This document shows, piece after piece, positions 28,025 to 35,388 of a stretch of 35,817 bases of DNA; position 1 is the first letter of the stretch; the number at the start of each line of letters is the position of its first letter. The notes beneath the pieces were generated by a model, which had not been told where the DNA came from, ran no database searches, and saw nothing but the letters and a program-made list of their open reading frames with translations. The stretch lies in the NCBI GenBank assembly GCA_964542745.1, contig CAZIVR010000027.1, positions 1 to 35,817 of the forward strand, written 5' to 3'. This DNA is from DATKAB01 sp964542745 (lineage in GTDB: Bacteria > Eisenbacteria > RBG-16-71-46). A program made the translations under genes and the position numbers.

Positions 28025-28606
28025 TCAGCCGATCCGCACCACGTTGGCGGCCTGCCTGCCCCGCTCGCCCGGGACCACGTCGAATTCCACGCGGTCGCCC
28101 TGCGTCAGGGTCTTGAATCCATCGGAACGAATCGCCGAGAAGTGTACGAAAAGTTCGTCGCCCCCGTCGTCCTGGATGAAGCCGAACCCCTTGGCCTCGT
28201 TGAACCACTTGACCGCGCCCTGCGAGCGGACCCCGGTCGAGGCCTGCGCGGGCGCGGGCCGCGACGCCCGTTCCGGCCGCCCCGACGCCGGCTTCTGCTG
28301 GCGGAAACAGTCGCGGCAGAAGACCGCCCGGCCCGAGGTGGGCAGGAACGGCACCAGGGTCTCGGCGCCGCAGTTGCTGCAGCGCGCCGCGTGCATCTCC
28401 CGCGAGCCTCCGGGCGCGCCGGAGCGGGCCCGCGAGGGCGGCCCCGCGCCGCCCCGCTGGTTCTTCCGCAGGTCGCGGCACCGCTTGCAGCGGGTCGGTG
28501 CGTGGGTCAGGCCCTTCTCGCGGTAGAAGGCCTGCTCGCCCGCGGTGAAGAGGAACTCCTCCCCGCAGTCGCTGCACCTCAGGTGCTGATCTTCGCCGTT
28601 AGCCAT
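28025..28606 (-). CDS. Double zinc-ribbon / cold-shock domain fusion protein
   Basis: A 193-residue likely RNA- or single-stranded-DNA-binding protein. The first zinc-binding unit (CSDCGEEF ... CKRC; Cys11, 14, 40, 43) belongs to the small zinc-ribbon family often found alone in bacteria. A second unit (CSNCGAETLVPFLP ... CRDC; Cys76, 79, 97, 100) follows, then a Pro/Ala/Ser linker, then a full cold-shock domain (128-193) with RNP1 KGFGFI (139-144) and RNP2 LFVHF (152-156). The start at 28606 has GGAGG 14 nt upstream, slightly far. Transcription from the strong promoter at 28802-28831 gives a leader of about 190 nt, as in many cold-shock genes. It is monocistronic and may be temperature- or stress-regulated. 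Confidence 0.88.
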   Translation of the reverse strand: MANGEDQHLRCSDCGEEFLFTAGEQAFYREKGLTHAPTRCKRCRDLRKNQRGGAGPPSRARSGAPGGSREMHAARCSNCGAETLVPFLPTSGRAVFCRDCFRQQKPASGRPERASRPAPAQASTGVRSQGAVKWFNEAKGFGFIQDDGGDELFVHFSAIRSDGFKTLTQGDRVEFDVVPGERGRQAANVVRIG

Positions 28607-28665
28607 GGGGCAAACCGAAGCCTCCTCGAGACGCGAGTGCTCACCCTCTACCCGAAAACGACAAC

Positions 28666-28691
28666 GCCTCCGCAGCGTGAGCTGCCGAGGC
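28666..28691 (-). promoter_or_regulatory. Stem-loop in the leader of the zinc-ribbon/cold-shock gene
   Basis: GCCTCGGCAGC and GCTGCGGAGGC (minus strand) form an 11-bp stem with one mismatch around a TCAC loop. Directly downstream on the RNA comes GUUGUCGUUUUCGG, so it could act as an attenuator or as part of a structured cold-shock leader. Confidence 0.5.
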
Positions 28692-28801
28692 GATTCACTC
28701 GAGCGGCCGATGGACCGGCGCGGAACGGAACGGGGCGTACGACGAAACCGAAATCACGGACCACCCTGGAAGGCCGGAAAACTCCCGAAAACGGCGCTGG
28801 A

Positions 28802-28831
28802 AGTATAGGAGCGCGTTTTCGCGAGTGTCAA
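28802..28831 (-). promoter_or_regulatory. Strong promoter of the zinc-ribbon/cold-shock gene
   Basis: On the minus strand a perfect TTGACA (28831-28826) and TATACT (28807-28802) are 18 nt apart: the best consensus promoter in the window. The -35 box overlaps the mrfB stop codon (28828-28830). Transcription would begin near 28795, about 189 nt before the ATG at 28606. Confidence 0.85.
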
Positions 28832-29781
28832 CGGCCGAGTGCCGGCAGCGGCGCGCCGCCCCGCCGGCGGGTCCGGCCGCCGCCGCACAGCTCCTGGAGG
28901 ATCTCCCCCATCGTGATCACGTCGAGCAGGTTGTGGTGGAACACCGGCACCAGCCGCCAGGGATCGCCGTCCCGGACGAAGTCGTGGTAGAGGCCCGGCA
29001 CCTCGTCGCTCGGCACGTCGCCGCTGCGCCACCGGCCGCAGACGTGCCGTTCGAGGGTCTGCAGCCGGCAGTCGGGCAGCGCGTCGCGCCAGCGCCTGCG
29101 GGCCACGTGCAGCAGGTCGAGGTGGCGGGGCGGAAGCGCGAGCGGCACGCCGTGGGTGACGGCGCGGCCCCGCAGGAACGGGGCGTCGTAGGACTTCCCG
29201 TTGTAGGTCACGAGGAACTCGAAGCCGCGCGCATGCTCGGCCAGCGCCGCGATCAGCGGCGCCTCCTCGCCGTAATGCCGCGCGAAGTACTGGCGCAGCA
29301 CGAAGGTCTCGCCGTTCCAGTGCATGGTCCCCGCGAGGAACACCGGGCTCGAGGTGAGCCCGCCGGTCTCGAGGTCGAGGAACAGGGCGCTCCCGAGCCC
29401 CGCGGCGCGCAGCGCCACGAGGTCGGGCTCGCCGGCGGGCGCCTCCCCGAGGCGGCCCCAGTGGGGCCCCGGCTTCTCGATCTCGGAGCGCAGCCGCTCG
29501 TGCACGAACACCGCCCCGCGCGCGTCCCGCCACTCGCCGCCCGGGAGGAACGCCTCCACACCCGTGCGCGCGGGCGCCCCGGGCCGCGGTTTCCGTCCGG
29601 CGCGCGCGGGAGGCGCGGCGTGCGCGGGAGGCGCGATGCGCGCCGCGGCGGCCTCGCCCGCCGGGGCGGCGGATGGCGGCCCAGCGTTCCCGCCCGGAGC
29701 CGGCGCGGGCCCGGCCCCCGCGCGCCGGCGCGAGCGCGTGATCTCGCCGAGCCGCTCGCGGAGTTTCTCGTTGTCGAGCAT
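28828..29781 (-). CDS. mrfB: MrfB/YprB-type RNase H-like 3'-5' exonuclease
   Basis: A 317-residue DEDD-type exonuclease like Bacillus YprB (MrfB), which with the helicase MrfA repairs mitomycin C-type DNA damage. The exonuclease core shows ALFLDLETGGL (Asp136, Glu138), VTYNGKSYDAPFLRGR (about 191-206), HLDLLHVARR and HHNLLDVITM (ExoIII-like acidic residue). The N-terminal 70 residues are an Ala/Pro-rich linker. The ATG at 29781 was chosen for AGGAGG just upstream; the longer frame to 29841 would translate the inverted repeat. The helicase gene mrfA lies 67 nt upstream on the same strand, separated by that perfect 19-bp inverted repeat. Confidence 0.88.
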   Translation of the reverse strand: MLDNEKLRERLGEITRSRRRAGAGPAPAPGGNAGPPSAAPAGEAAAARIAPPAHAAPPARAGRKPRPGAPARTGVEAFLPGGEWRDARGAVFVHERLRSEIEKPGPHWGRLGEAPAGEPDLVALRAAGLGSALFLDLETGGLTSSPVFLAGTMHWNGETFVLRQYFARHYGEEAPLIAALAEHARGFEFLVTYNGKSYDAPFLRGRAVTHGVPLALPPRHLDLLHVARRRWRDALPDCRLQTLERHVCGRWRSGDVPSDEVPGLYHDFVRDGDPWRLVPVFHHNLLDVITMGEILQELCGGGRTRRRGGAPLPALGR

Positions 29782-29798
29782 GGGCCTCCTGGGAACGC

Positions 29799-29852
29799 CT
29801 AGGTTCCGTTTGAGAACGCCGCGCTCGCGGGGGGTTCTCAAACGGAACCTAG
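29799..29852. repeat. Perfect 19-bp inverted repeat between mrfA and mrfB
   Basis: CTAGGTTCCGTTTGAGAAC (29799-29817) is matched exactly by its reverse complement (29834-29852) across a 16-nt GC-rich spacer, itself able to form a small hairpin. The right arm contains the mrfA stop codon. The arms are notably less GC-rich than their surroundings. It is not followed by a T-tract, so it is not a standard terminator. Confidence 0.9.
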
Positions 29853-32221
29853 CCCCGGCCGAGCCAGTGCCGGAGCAGCAGACGCGCCGCCTCCTTGCCC
29901 GGCATGTCGCGCCCGCGACCGAGGTCGGGATCCTGCTGCTGCGCGGGATGGAGCACCGGGATCCCGACGCACGCCGGGCAGCCGCCGGTGCAGTCGCAGG
30001 CCTCGAGGTGCTCGAGGGCGCTCCCGGCCAGCTCGTCGAGCCGGGTCCAGCCCTGCTCGGCGAAGCCGAGGCCCCCGGGGTAGCGGTCGAACATGAACAG
30101 GGCCGGCTGGCCGAGCTGGGAGGAGTCGATCTTGCCGCCGAGGTCGAAGGGATCGCACATCGCCAGAAGCGCGAGCAGCTTGAGGTAGAGGTTCCGCACC
30201 CCGCTCAGCCCCTCGACCGGGTTGAGTCCGGCGCGCGCCACCGCCGACCACGCCTCGGGCCCGGGAGCGAACCAGAAGCCGTTGGTCTCGAGCGTGAGGC
30301 GCGGCAGCTCGAGCGGGTGGTAGCCGATCGCGTCGCGCGAGTGGAATCGGATCTTCTTCATGGCCAGCGTCTGCCACGAGTAGGTGAGATCGCCGAGCCG
30401 GACCGTCTCGCCGCGCCACTCGCGGGCGCGGGTCTCGGCCCGCACCTGGATGCGCGTGTCGAGCACCGGCTGCGTGTAGTAGTCCACCTCGCGCGGCTCG
30501 ACGAAGGCGACCTTCTGCTTCAGGTCGAGCTCGCGCACGTAGAAGGTCTCGCCCTCGTGCAGGTAGATGGCCTCCGGGTAGACCAGCTCGAGCGCGCTGA
30601 TCGCGTCCACGTTGCCGATCACGCGGTTGCCGTGCTTCGCGTCCATGATCGTGTAGGTGTCGCCCGAGATCTGGCGCAGGTTGACCCGGGCCGCCGGGAA
30701 CTCCGCGCTCGCCCAGTAGGTGCGGCCGTCGATGCGCCGGGTTTCCCCCGCCTCCTCGAGGGCGTCGAGCACGGCGCCGATCTCCGCGCCGAAGCGCGGC
30801 TCGTCGGCGGGTCCGAGCGGCAGCTCGTGGGCGGCGCAGGCGAGCTGCTGGGCGAGGATGTAGGGGTTGTGCGGATCCACGCACGCCGCCTCGGGCGAGC
30901 GGCCGAAGAAGAACTCCGGGTGGTGCATGAGGTACTGGTCCACGGTCTCGTTGTAGGCCACCAGGACCGCCGCCGAGGGGCGCCCCTGCCGGCCCGCGCG
31001 TCCCGCCTGCTGCCAGGCGCTCGCCAGCGTGGAGGGCGCGCCGATCATCACCACCGCGTCGAGGCCGCCGATGTCCACGCCGAGCTCGAGCGCGTTGGTG
31101 CTCACCACGCCGCGCAGTTCGCCCGCGAACAGCGAGCGCTCGATCTCGCGGCGCTCCTCGGGCAGGTAGCCGCCGCGGTAGGGCCGGATGCGCTCGCCGA
31201 GCCCGCCGCCGGCGCGCCCGAGCCGCTCCACCGCGTAGCGGTACACCAGTTCCGCCGCGACCCGCGACTTGGTGAAGGCGAGGGTCTGGGCGCCCTGCTC
31301 GACGAGTCCCGCGAACAGCGTGCAGCCCTCGCCGTTCGAGGAGCGCCGCTCGACCCGGGCGGCGTCGGTGAACGGCGGGTTCCAGAACACGAAGTGCTTC
31401 GTCCCGCGCGGCGAGCCGTCGTCGTCCACCACCGTGACCTCGCGCCCGGTCAGCGCCGCGGCCAGCTCGCCCGGGTTGCGGATCGTGGCGCTGCACAGCA
31501 CGTAACGCGGCTCCGCGCCGTGGTGGGCGGCCACGCGCTCCAGCCGCCGCAGCACGTTGGCCACGTGCGAGCCGAAGATCCCCCGGTAGGCGTGCATCTC
31601 GTCCACCACCACGTGGCGCAGGCGGCTGAAGAAGCGGCCCCAGCGCGCGTGCCCGGGGAGGATGCCCTGGTGCAGCATGTCGGGGTTCGAGAGCAGCACG
31701 TTGCCCTCGTCGCGGAGCCGGCGGCGCGTGGAGGCCTGCGTGTCGCCGTCGTAGACGCCCGCGGTGAGCGCGCGCATCAGGTCCGGGTGCCCGGCGGCGA
31801 GCCGCGTGAGCCCCTTCAGCTGGTCCTGCGCCAGCGCCTTGGTCGGGAACAGGTAGAGCGCGGTCGCGTCGGGCTCGGCGAGCAGCGTCTCCAACACCGG
31901 CAGGTGGTACGCGAGGCTCTTGCCGCTCGCGGTGCCGGTCACGATCACGGTGTCGCGGCGCGCGCGCTGGGCCTCGATCGCGAGCACCTGGTGGGTGTAG
32001 AGCCGCCCGATCCCCTGCGCCTCGAGTGCCGCGGCCAGCGGCTCGGGCAGCGGCAGCGACAGGTCGCCGAAGCGGGCGGGGCGCGCGGGCAGCGTCTCCC
32101 AGTGGCTGAGCGCGCCCCGGTGGTCGGGGTGCGAGGCCAGCGCGCGCAGCCATACGGCGAGCGCGTCCCCCGCGGCGGGGGAATCCTCGAGGGGCAAGAA
32201 ACGGCCGGTCCTGGCCTGCAT
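29849..32221 (-). CDS. mrfA: MrfA/YprA-type DEAD/DEAH helicase with DUF1998 zinc domain
   Basis: ATP-dependent superfamily 2 helicase of DNA repair, like Bacillus MrfA (YprA), which acts with MrfB on mitomycin C lesions and crosslinks. The 790-residue protein contains YTHQVLAIEA, Walker A TGTASGKS (95-102), FPTKALAQDQ, DEMHAYRG (207-214), CSATIRNPGEL, STNALELGVDIGG and WQQAGRAGRQG. The C-terminal DUF1998 region has the cysteine cluster CDCTGGCPAC (742-751). Homology with MrfA is strong throughout. The frame opens further to an ATG at 32302, but a promoter-like TACACT overlaps it and a palindrome follows, so 32221 is preferred. It is co-oriented with mrfB, 67 nt downstream. Confidence 0.93.
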   Translation of the reverse strand: MQARTGRFLPLEDSPAAGDALAVWLRALASHPDHRGALSHWETLPARPARFGDLSLPLPEPLAAALEAQGIGRLYTHQVLAIEAQRARRDTVIVTGTASGKSLAYHLPVLETLLAEPDATALYLFPTKALAQDQLKGLTRLAAGHPDLMRALTAGVYDGDTQASTRRRLRDEGNVLLSNPDMLHQGILPGHARWGRFFSRLRHVVVDEMHAYRGIFGSHVANVLRRLERVAAHHGAEPRYVLCSATIRNPGELAAALTGREVTVVDDDGSPRGTKHFVFWNPPFTDAARVERRSSNGEGCTLFAGLVEQGAQTLAFTKSRVAAELVYRYAVERLGRAGGGLGERIRPYRGGYLPEERREIERSLFAGELRGVVSTNALELGVDIGGLDAVVMIGAPSTLASAWQQAGRAGRQGRPSAAVLVAYNETVDQYLMHHPEFFFGRSPEAACVDPHNPYILAQQLACAAHELPLGPADEPRFGAEIGAVLDALEEAGETRRIDGRTYWASAEFPAARVNLRQISGDTYTIMDAKHGNRVIGNVDAISALELVYPEAIYLHEGETFYVRELDLKQKVAFVEPREVDYYTQPVLDTRIQVRAETRAREWRGETVRLGDLTYSWQTLAMKKIRFHSRDAIGYHPLELPRLTLETNGFWFAPGPEAWSAVARAGLNPVEGLSGVRNLYLKLLALLAMCDPFDLGGKIDSSQLGQPALFMFDRYPGGLGFAEQGWTRLDELAGSALEHLEACDCTGGCPACVGIPVLHPAQQQDPDLGRGRDMPGKEAARLLLRHWLGRG

Positions 32222-32249
32222 GGCGTTGGTCTCGTGGGGTGCGGGTCCC

Positions 32250-32272
32250 GCGGCGCGGGAGTCCCGCGCCGC
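32250..32272. repeat. 23-nt perfect palindrome upstream of mrfA
   Basis: GCGGCGCGGGA and TCCCGCGCCGC flank a single G, giving an 11-bp perfect inverted repeat 29 nt before the mrfA ATG at 32221. It lies between a weak promoter candidate (TACACT at 32297-32292, minus strand) and the start codon, a normal place for an operator or an mRNA leader hairpin. If 32302 is the true start, it is coding. Confidence 0.55.
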
Positions 32273-32410
32273 CGATCGGGCGACCGGCGGCAGTGTACGC
32301 ATGTGCAGCGCCCGGGGAAAGGGGAATCTGGGGCCGGGGCGGCCCGGCTCCCGCGGGGGTCCCGGGCGGTGCCGCGGGACGCCCGTGCGCGCGCCGTTCC
32401 CGGCCGGGAG

Positions 32411-34204
32411 CTAGGCGCCCGGCACGTTCCGGACGCGGAAGCTGCCGGGCTCGCCGCGTGGGCCCGCGGGCTCCTGCGGCAGCACCATCGCGTGGGCGTC
32501 GCGGATCGCGTGGTAGGCCGGCGAGAGGATCTCGACCCCGGCGCGCGCGAAGGCGTCCTGGATCTCCTCGTGGAGGCGCGAGTAGAGCTTGAGCTGCGGG
32601 TGCGAAAGGTGCGTGACGCAGTTCAACTCGTAGGCCACGTAGTAGTCGTCGAGCGAGCGCTGGAAGACCCAGGGCGCCGGCTCCTTCTCGATCCCCTCCA
32701 CCTTCCCCGCCGCCTCGATCAGGAGCGCGTGCACCTTCCGCCAGTCCACGTCGTAGCCGATGGTCACGCCGGTGTGGAGGATGAGGCCCGGGTCCTCGGC
32801 GAGCCGCGTGTAGTTGAGGATCGCCTGGGAGGCCACCTGCCCGTTCGGGAGCGTGATCTCCTCGTTGCGGATGGTGCGCAGCTTGGTCGCGAAGAAGCCG
32901 AGGCTCACGACGTCGCCCACCTGGTCGCCGATCCGCACGCGGTCGCCCACGCGGAACGAGCGCGAGTAGGTGAGCACGATCCCCGAGATCACGTTGCCGA
33001 CGAACCCCGTGGAGCCGATCGAGACCATGACGCCGAGCAGGATCGAAACGCCCTGCACCGCCTTGGACTGGCCGCCGGGGATGTAGGGATAGGCGATCAT
33101 CACCGCGATGATCCAGAGCAGGATGCGCATCAGCCGCTTGCTCGGGCGCGCCAGCTCGGGGTGGAAGCCGCCGACCGTGAGCGTGCCCTGGTCCACCGCG
33201 TCGAAGAAACGGTCGGAGAGTCCGACCAGCCAGCGGAACAGCAGCCCGATCGCCGCGATCATCAGGAGCCCGGGGATCGCCTCCCCCACCGAGCGCAGCG
33301 CGAGCCACGCCTGCTCGCTGGCGAAGCTGAACAGCAGGTAGCTCCAGCCCTGGGTCCAGGGGAAGAGCGAGAACACGAGGGTGATGTAGGCGTAGAACAG
33401 CGCGAGCCCCGCCACCAGGTCCACGCGCGCCAGCACCGAGCCGATCATGCCGACGAGCTGCGCCTGGGAGAGCACCTCGAAGTTGCGGAAGCGCACTCCC
33501 CTCACGTAGTTCGGGAGCGTGCGGTCGAGCAGCGCGCGCCAGCGCCGGCTCCCCGCGAGCAGGAGGCGCACCAGGATCCACGCCGCCAGCGTGACGCCGA
33601 GGGCGATCAGGACCGAGATCAGGATGCCGAGCGGGCGGCGGCCGGCGCGCTCGCGCTCGATCCCGGCGGTGACGTCGGCCGGGATCGCCGCCATCATCGC
33701 CGCGATGCCCGCGGCGTCGAGTTCCGCCACGTCTTCGGGGGTGATCAGCCACAGGAAGTGGCGTCCGAGCCGGACCTCGACACCCTGCGGCGTCGAGAGC
33801 AGCCGCACCGAGTCGGTGGGGACATCGAGGTCGCGCACCGCCGCGTTGAGCCTGGCGCGAATCGCCGCGGCGCGCGCTTCCGCGTCGAGCCCGTCGCGAC
33901 CGCCTCCCACCCGGAACACCTCGCGGCCGCCGAGGAACACCGGCACCGAGACCCTCGGCGCCACCGCCAGCGTTTCGGGGCTCGCGGCGTCGGCCTGGTC
34001 GAGCAACGCCGCCGCCCTCGCGAGCCCCGCGGTGTCGGCGGCCGCCGAATCCGGCGCGGCAGCCACGGCGCCCGTGCTGTCGGCGGCGCTGTCGGCCGCG
34101 GAGGCGGCGCGGGCCTGCGGGATCGCGAAGGTGGCGGCCGGCGCCGCGAGCGCCAGCGCGATCAGGAACGACAGCCCCGGAGGGGCGAAGCGGAACCGCG
34201 TCAC
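32411..34204 (-). CDS. MscS-family mechanosensitive channel with periplasmic domain
   Basis: A 597-residue channel of the MscS family, releasing solutes on hypo-osmotic shock. A signal peptide (1-33) leads into a periplasmic Ala/Asp-rich region (about 34-185), then several transmembrane helices (about 195-220, 260-285, 300-325). The pore helix and beta domain follow: GVMVSIGSTGFVGNVISGIV, SRSFRVGDRVRIGDQVGDV, NEEITLPNGQV and the C-terminal vestibule. GTG at 34204 follows AGGAGG by seven nt. The porin gene lies upstream, 52 nt away on the same strand, so they may share a transcript. A terminator-like hairpin (TCCCGCGG/CCGCGGGA, 32349-32379) lies downstream. Confidence 0.9.
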   Translation of the reverse strand: MTRFRFAPPGLSFLIALALAAPAATFAIPQARAASAADSAADSTGAVAAAPDSAAADTAGLARAAALLDQADAASPETLAVAPRVSVPVFLGGREVFRVGGGRDGLDAEARAAAIRARLNAAVRDLDVPTDSVRLLSTPQGVEVRLGRHFLWLITPEDVAELDAAGIAAMMAAIPADVTAGIERERAGRRPLGILISVLIALGVTLAAWILVRLLLAGSRRWRALLDRTLPNYVRGVRFRNFEVLSQAQLVGMIGSVLARVDLVAGLALFYAYITLVFSLFPWTQGWSYLLFSFASEQAWLALRSVGEAIPGLLMIAAIGLLFRWLVGLSDRFFDAVDQGTLTVGGFHPELARPSKRLMRILLWIIAVMIAYPYIPGGQSKAVQGVSILLGVMVSIGSTGFVGNVISGIVLTYSRSFRVGDRVRIGDQVGDVVSLGFFATKLRTIRNEEITLPNGQVASQAILNYTRLAEDPGLILHTGVTIGYDVDWRKVHALLIEAAGKVEGIEKEPAPWVFQRSLDDYYVAYELNCVTHLSHPQLKLYSRLHEEIQDAFARAGVEILSPAYHAIRDAHAMVLPQEPAGPRGEPGSFRVRNVPGA

Positions 34205-34256
34205 GGGGAACCTCCTGGCCGCGCGCCCCGGGCGCGCGACACGCGTGGGAAATCCG

Positions 34257-35333
34257 TCAGAACTCGAACTGGACGTTGAGCAGGAACTGGTGGTGCTCGG
34301 GGCCGGTCGCGGTGGGCACGATGAAGTTCGCCTGGCAGCTCAGGAGCCGGCTCGAGGTGAGATTGAGGCCCAGCACCACGAGGTCGAGGTCGGGCGCGAA
34401 GCCGGCGCGCTGGAACCGCTCGAAGCGCGCCACCGCCTGCGCGCGCGGGTGGAAGCGGTAACCCGCGGTCGAGTGGAACCCCCACGGCTCGAAGCGGCCG
34501 CCGCCGTCGGGATCGAGGTGCGCCCCGATCGCCTCGGCGGCGAGCAACCAGGGTCCCCCGGTCCAGCGCACGTCCGCGCCCCCGAGCCGGCGCTCGCCGG
34601 AGAAGGACGGGATCGCGCCGCCGAGCAGCGCGAGGGCGTGATCGCGGGCGATCCCGGCGCTCACGCCCAACTCGAGCGCTCCGTCCGACGTGGAATCCGC
34701 GAACGGCCGGGCGGTGAGGCGGCCGGCGTAGAGGAATCCCTCGTCGTCGTTGCCCGCGGCGGAAGCGGTCCCGTTCCAGACCCCGGCGGCCGCGTGCAAC
34801 CGCCGGCCGGCGAGCCTGGCGCGGGCCTGGAGCCCGGCCTGCCGCCCGGGCGCGAGCGCCGAGATCGCCTGCGCGCGGTTCACGAAGTCGATCGAGCCCG
34901 CCCCGGTCAGCAGCTCCTTGCTGAAGGGCACCTTGAACCGGCCGATGTCGAAGGTCACGGCCTCCCCCACCGCCTGCGAGAGCCGCGCGTCGAGGATCGC
35001 GGGCTGGCGCACCAGCTCCGCTTTCACGGCGTAGGAAACGCCCCGGTCCAGCTCGCCCGCGACGCCGGGACGGACCGCCGCCATCGAGAAGCCGTTGTGC
35101 CCGCCGAAATACCGGCGCTCGCCCTGCAGGTCCGCGACCGACTGGACCAGCAGCACGAAGCGCGCTTCGCGGGTGCGGAGCCGGGCGGCCAGCGCGTCGA
35201 AGCCGGGCTCGTCGGAGGCGAGCCCCGGGCCCGGGGCGGCGGCGAGCGCGAGGAGCGGCGCCAGGGCCGCGGCTCGGAGGGCTCGCCGCGACGGCACGGA
35301 GGCCGTCGCGCGGCCGGATGGTGACGGAAGCAT
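34257..35333 (-). CDS. OprO/OprP-like phosphate-selective porin family protein
   Basis: A 358-residue outer membrane porin. After a signal peptide (about 1-38, hydrophobic LRAAALAPLLALAAAPGPGLA) come beta-strand segments of the porin O/P type: AVTFDIGRFKVPFSKELL and GSIDFVNRAQAISAL, which are the most typical of the family, then FHSTAGYRFHPRAQAVARFERF, and the C-terminal strand FLLNVQFEF ending in Phe as usual for outer membrane barrels. The ATG at 35333 is the first that yields a signal peptide; longer frames run to 35519 without one. The substrate (phosphate, polyphosphate or another anion) cannot be judged. It precedes an MscS channel gene on the same strand, and a second MscS gene is divergent to it. 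Confidence 0.85.
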   Translation of the reverse strand: MLPSPSGRATASVPSRRALRAAALAPLLALAAAPGPGLASDEPGFDALAARLRTREARFVLLVQSVADLQGERRYFGGHNGFSMAAVRPGVAGELDRGVSYAVKAELVRQPAILDARLSQAVGEAVTFDIGRFKVPFSKELLTGAGSIDFVNRAQAISALAPGRQAGLQARARLAGRRLHAAAGVWNGTASAAGNDDEGFLYAGRLTARPFADSTSDGALELGVSAGIARDHALALLGGAIPSFSGERRLGGADVRWTGGPWLLAAEAIGAHLDPDGGGRFEPWGFHSTAGYRFHPRAQAVARFERFQRAGFAPDLDLVVLGLNLTSSRLLSCQANFIVPTATGPEHHQFLLNVQFEF

Positions 35334-35388
35334 CGGGCGGGTACAGTAGCCGCCGCCCAATTCCGCCGCAACGCCCCCGGAGGTTCCG

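Noticed and set aside
29324..34279. Very long plus-strand open frame of about 1650 codons
   Set aside because: It is antisense to mrfB, mrfA and the MscS gene. Its composition is His/Arg/Val/Glu-rich without domains, as expected from the complement of GC-rich codons.
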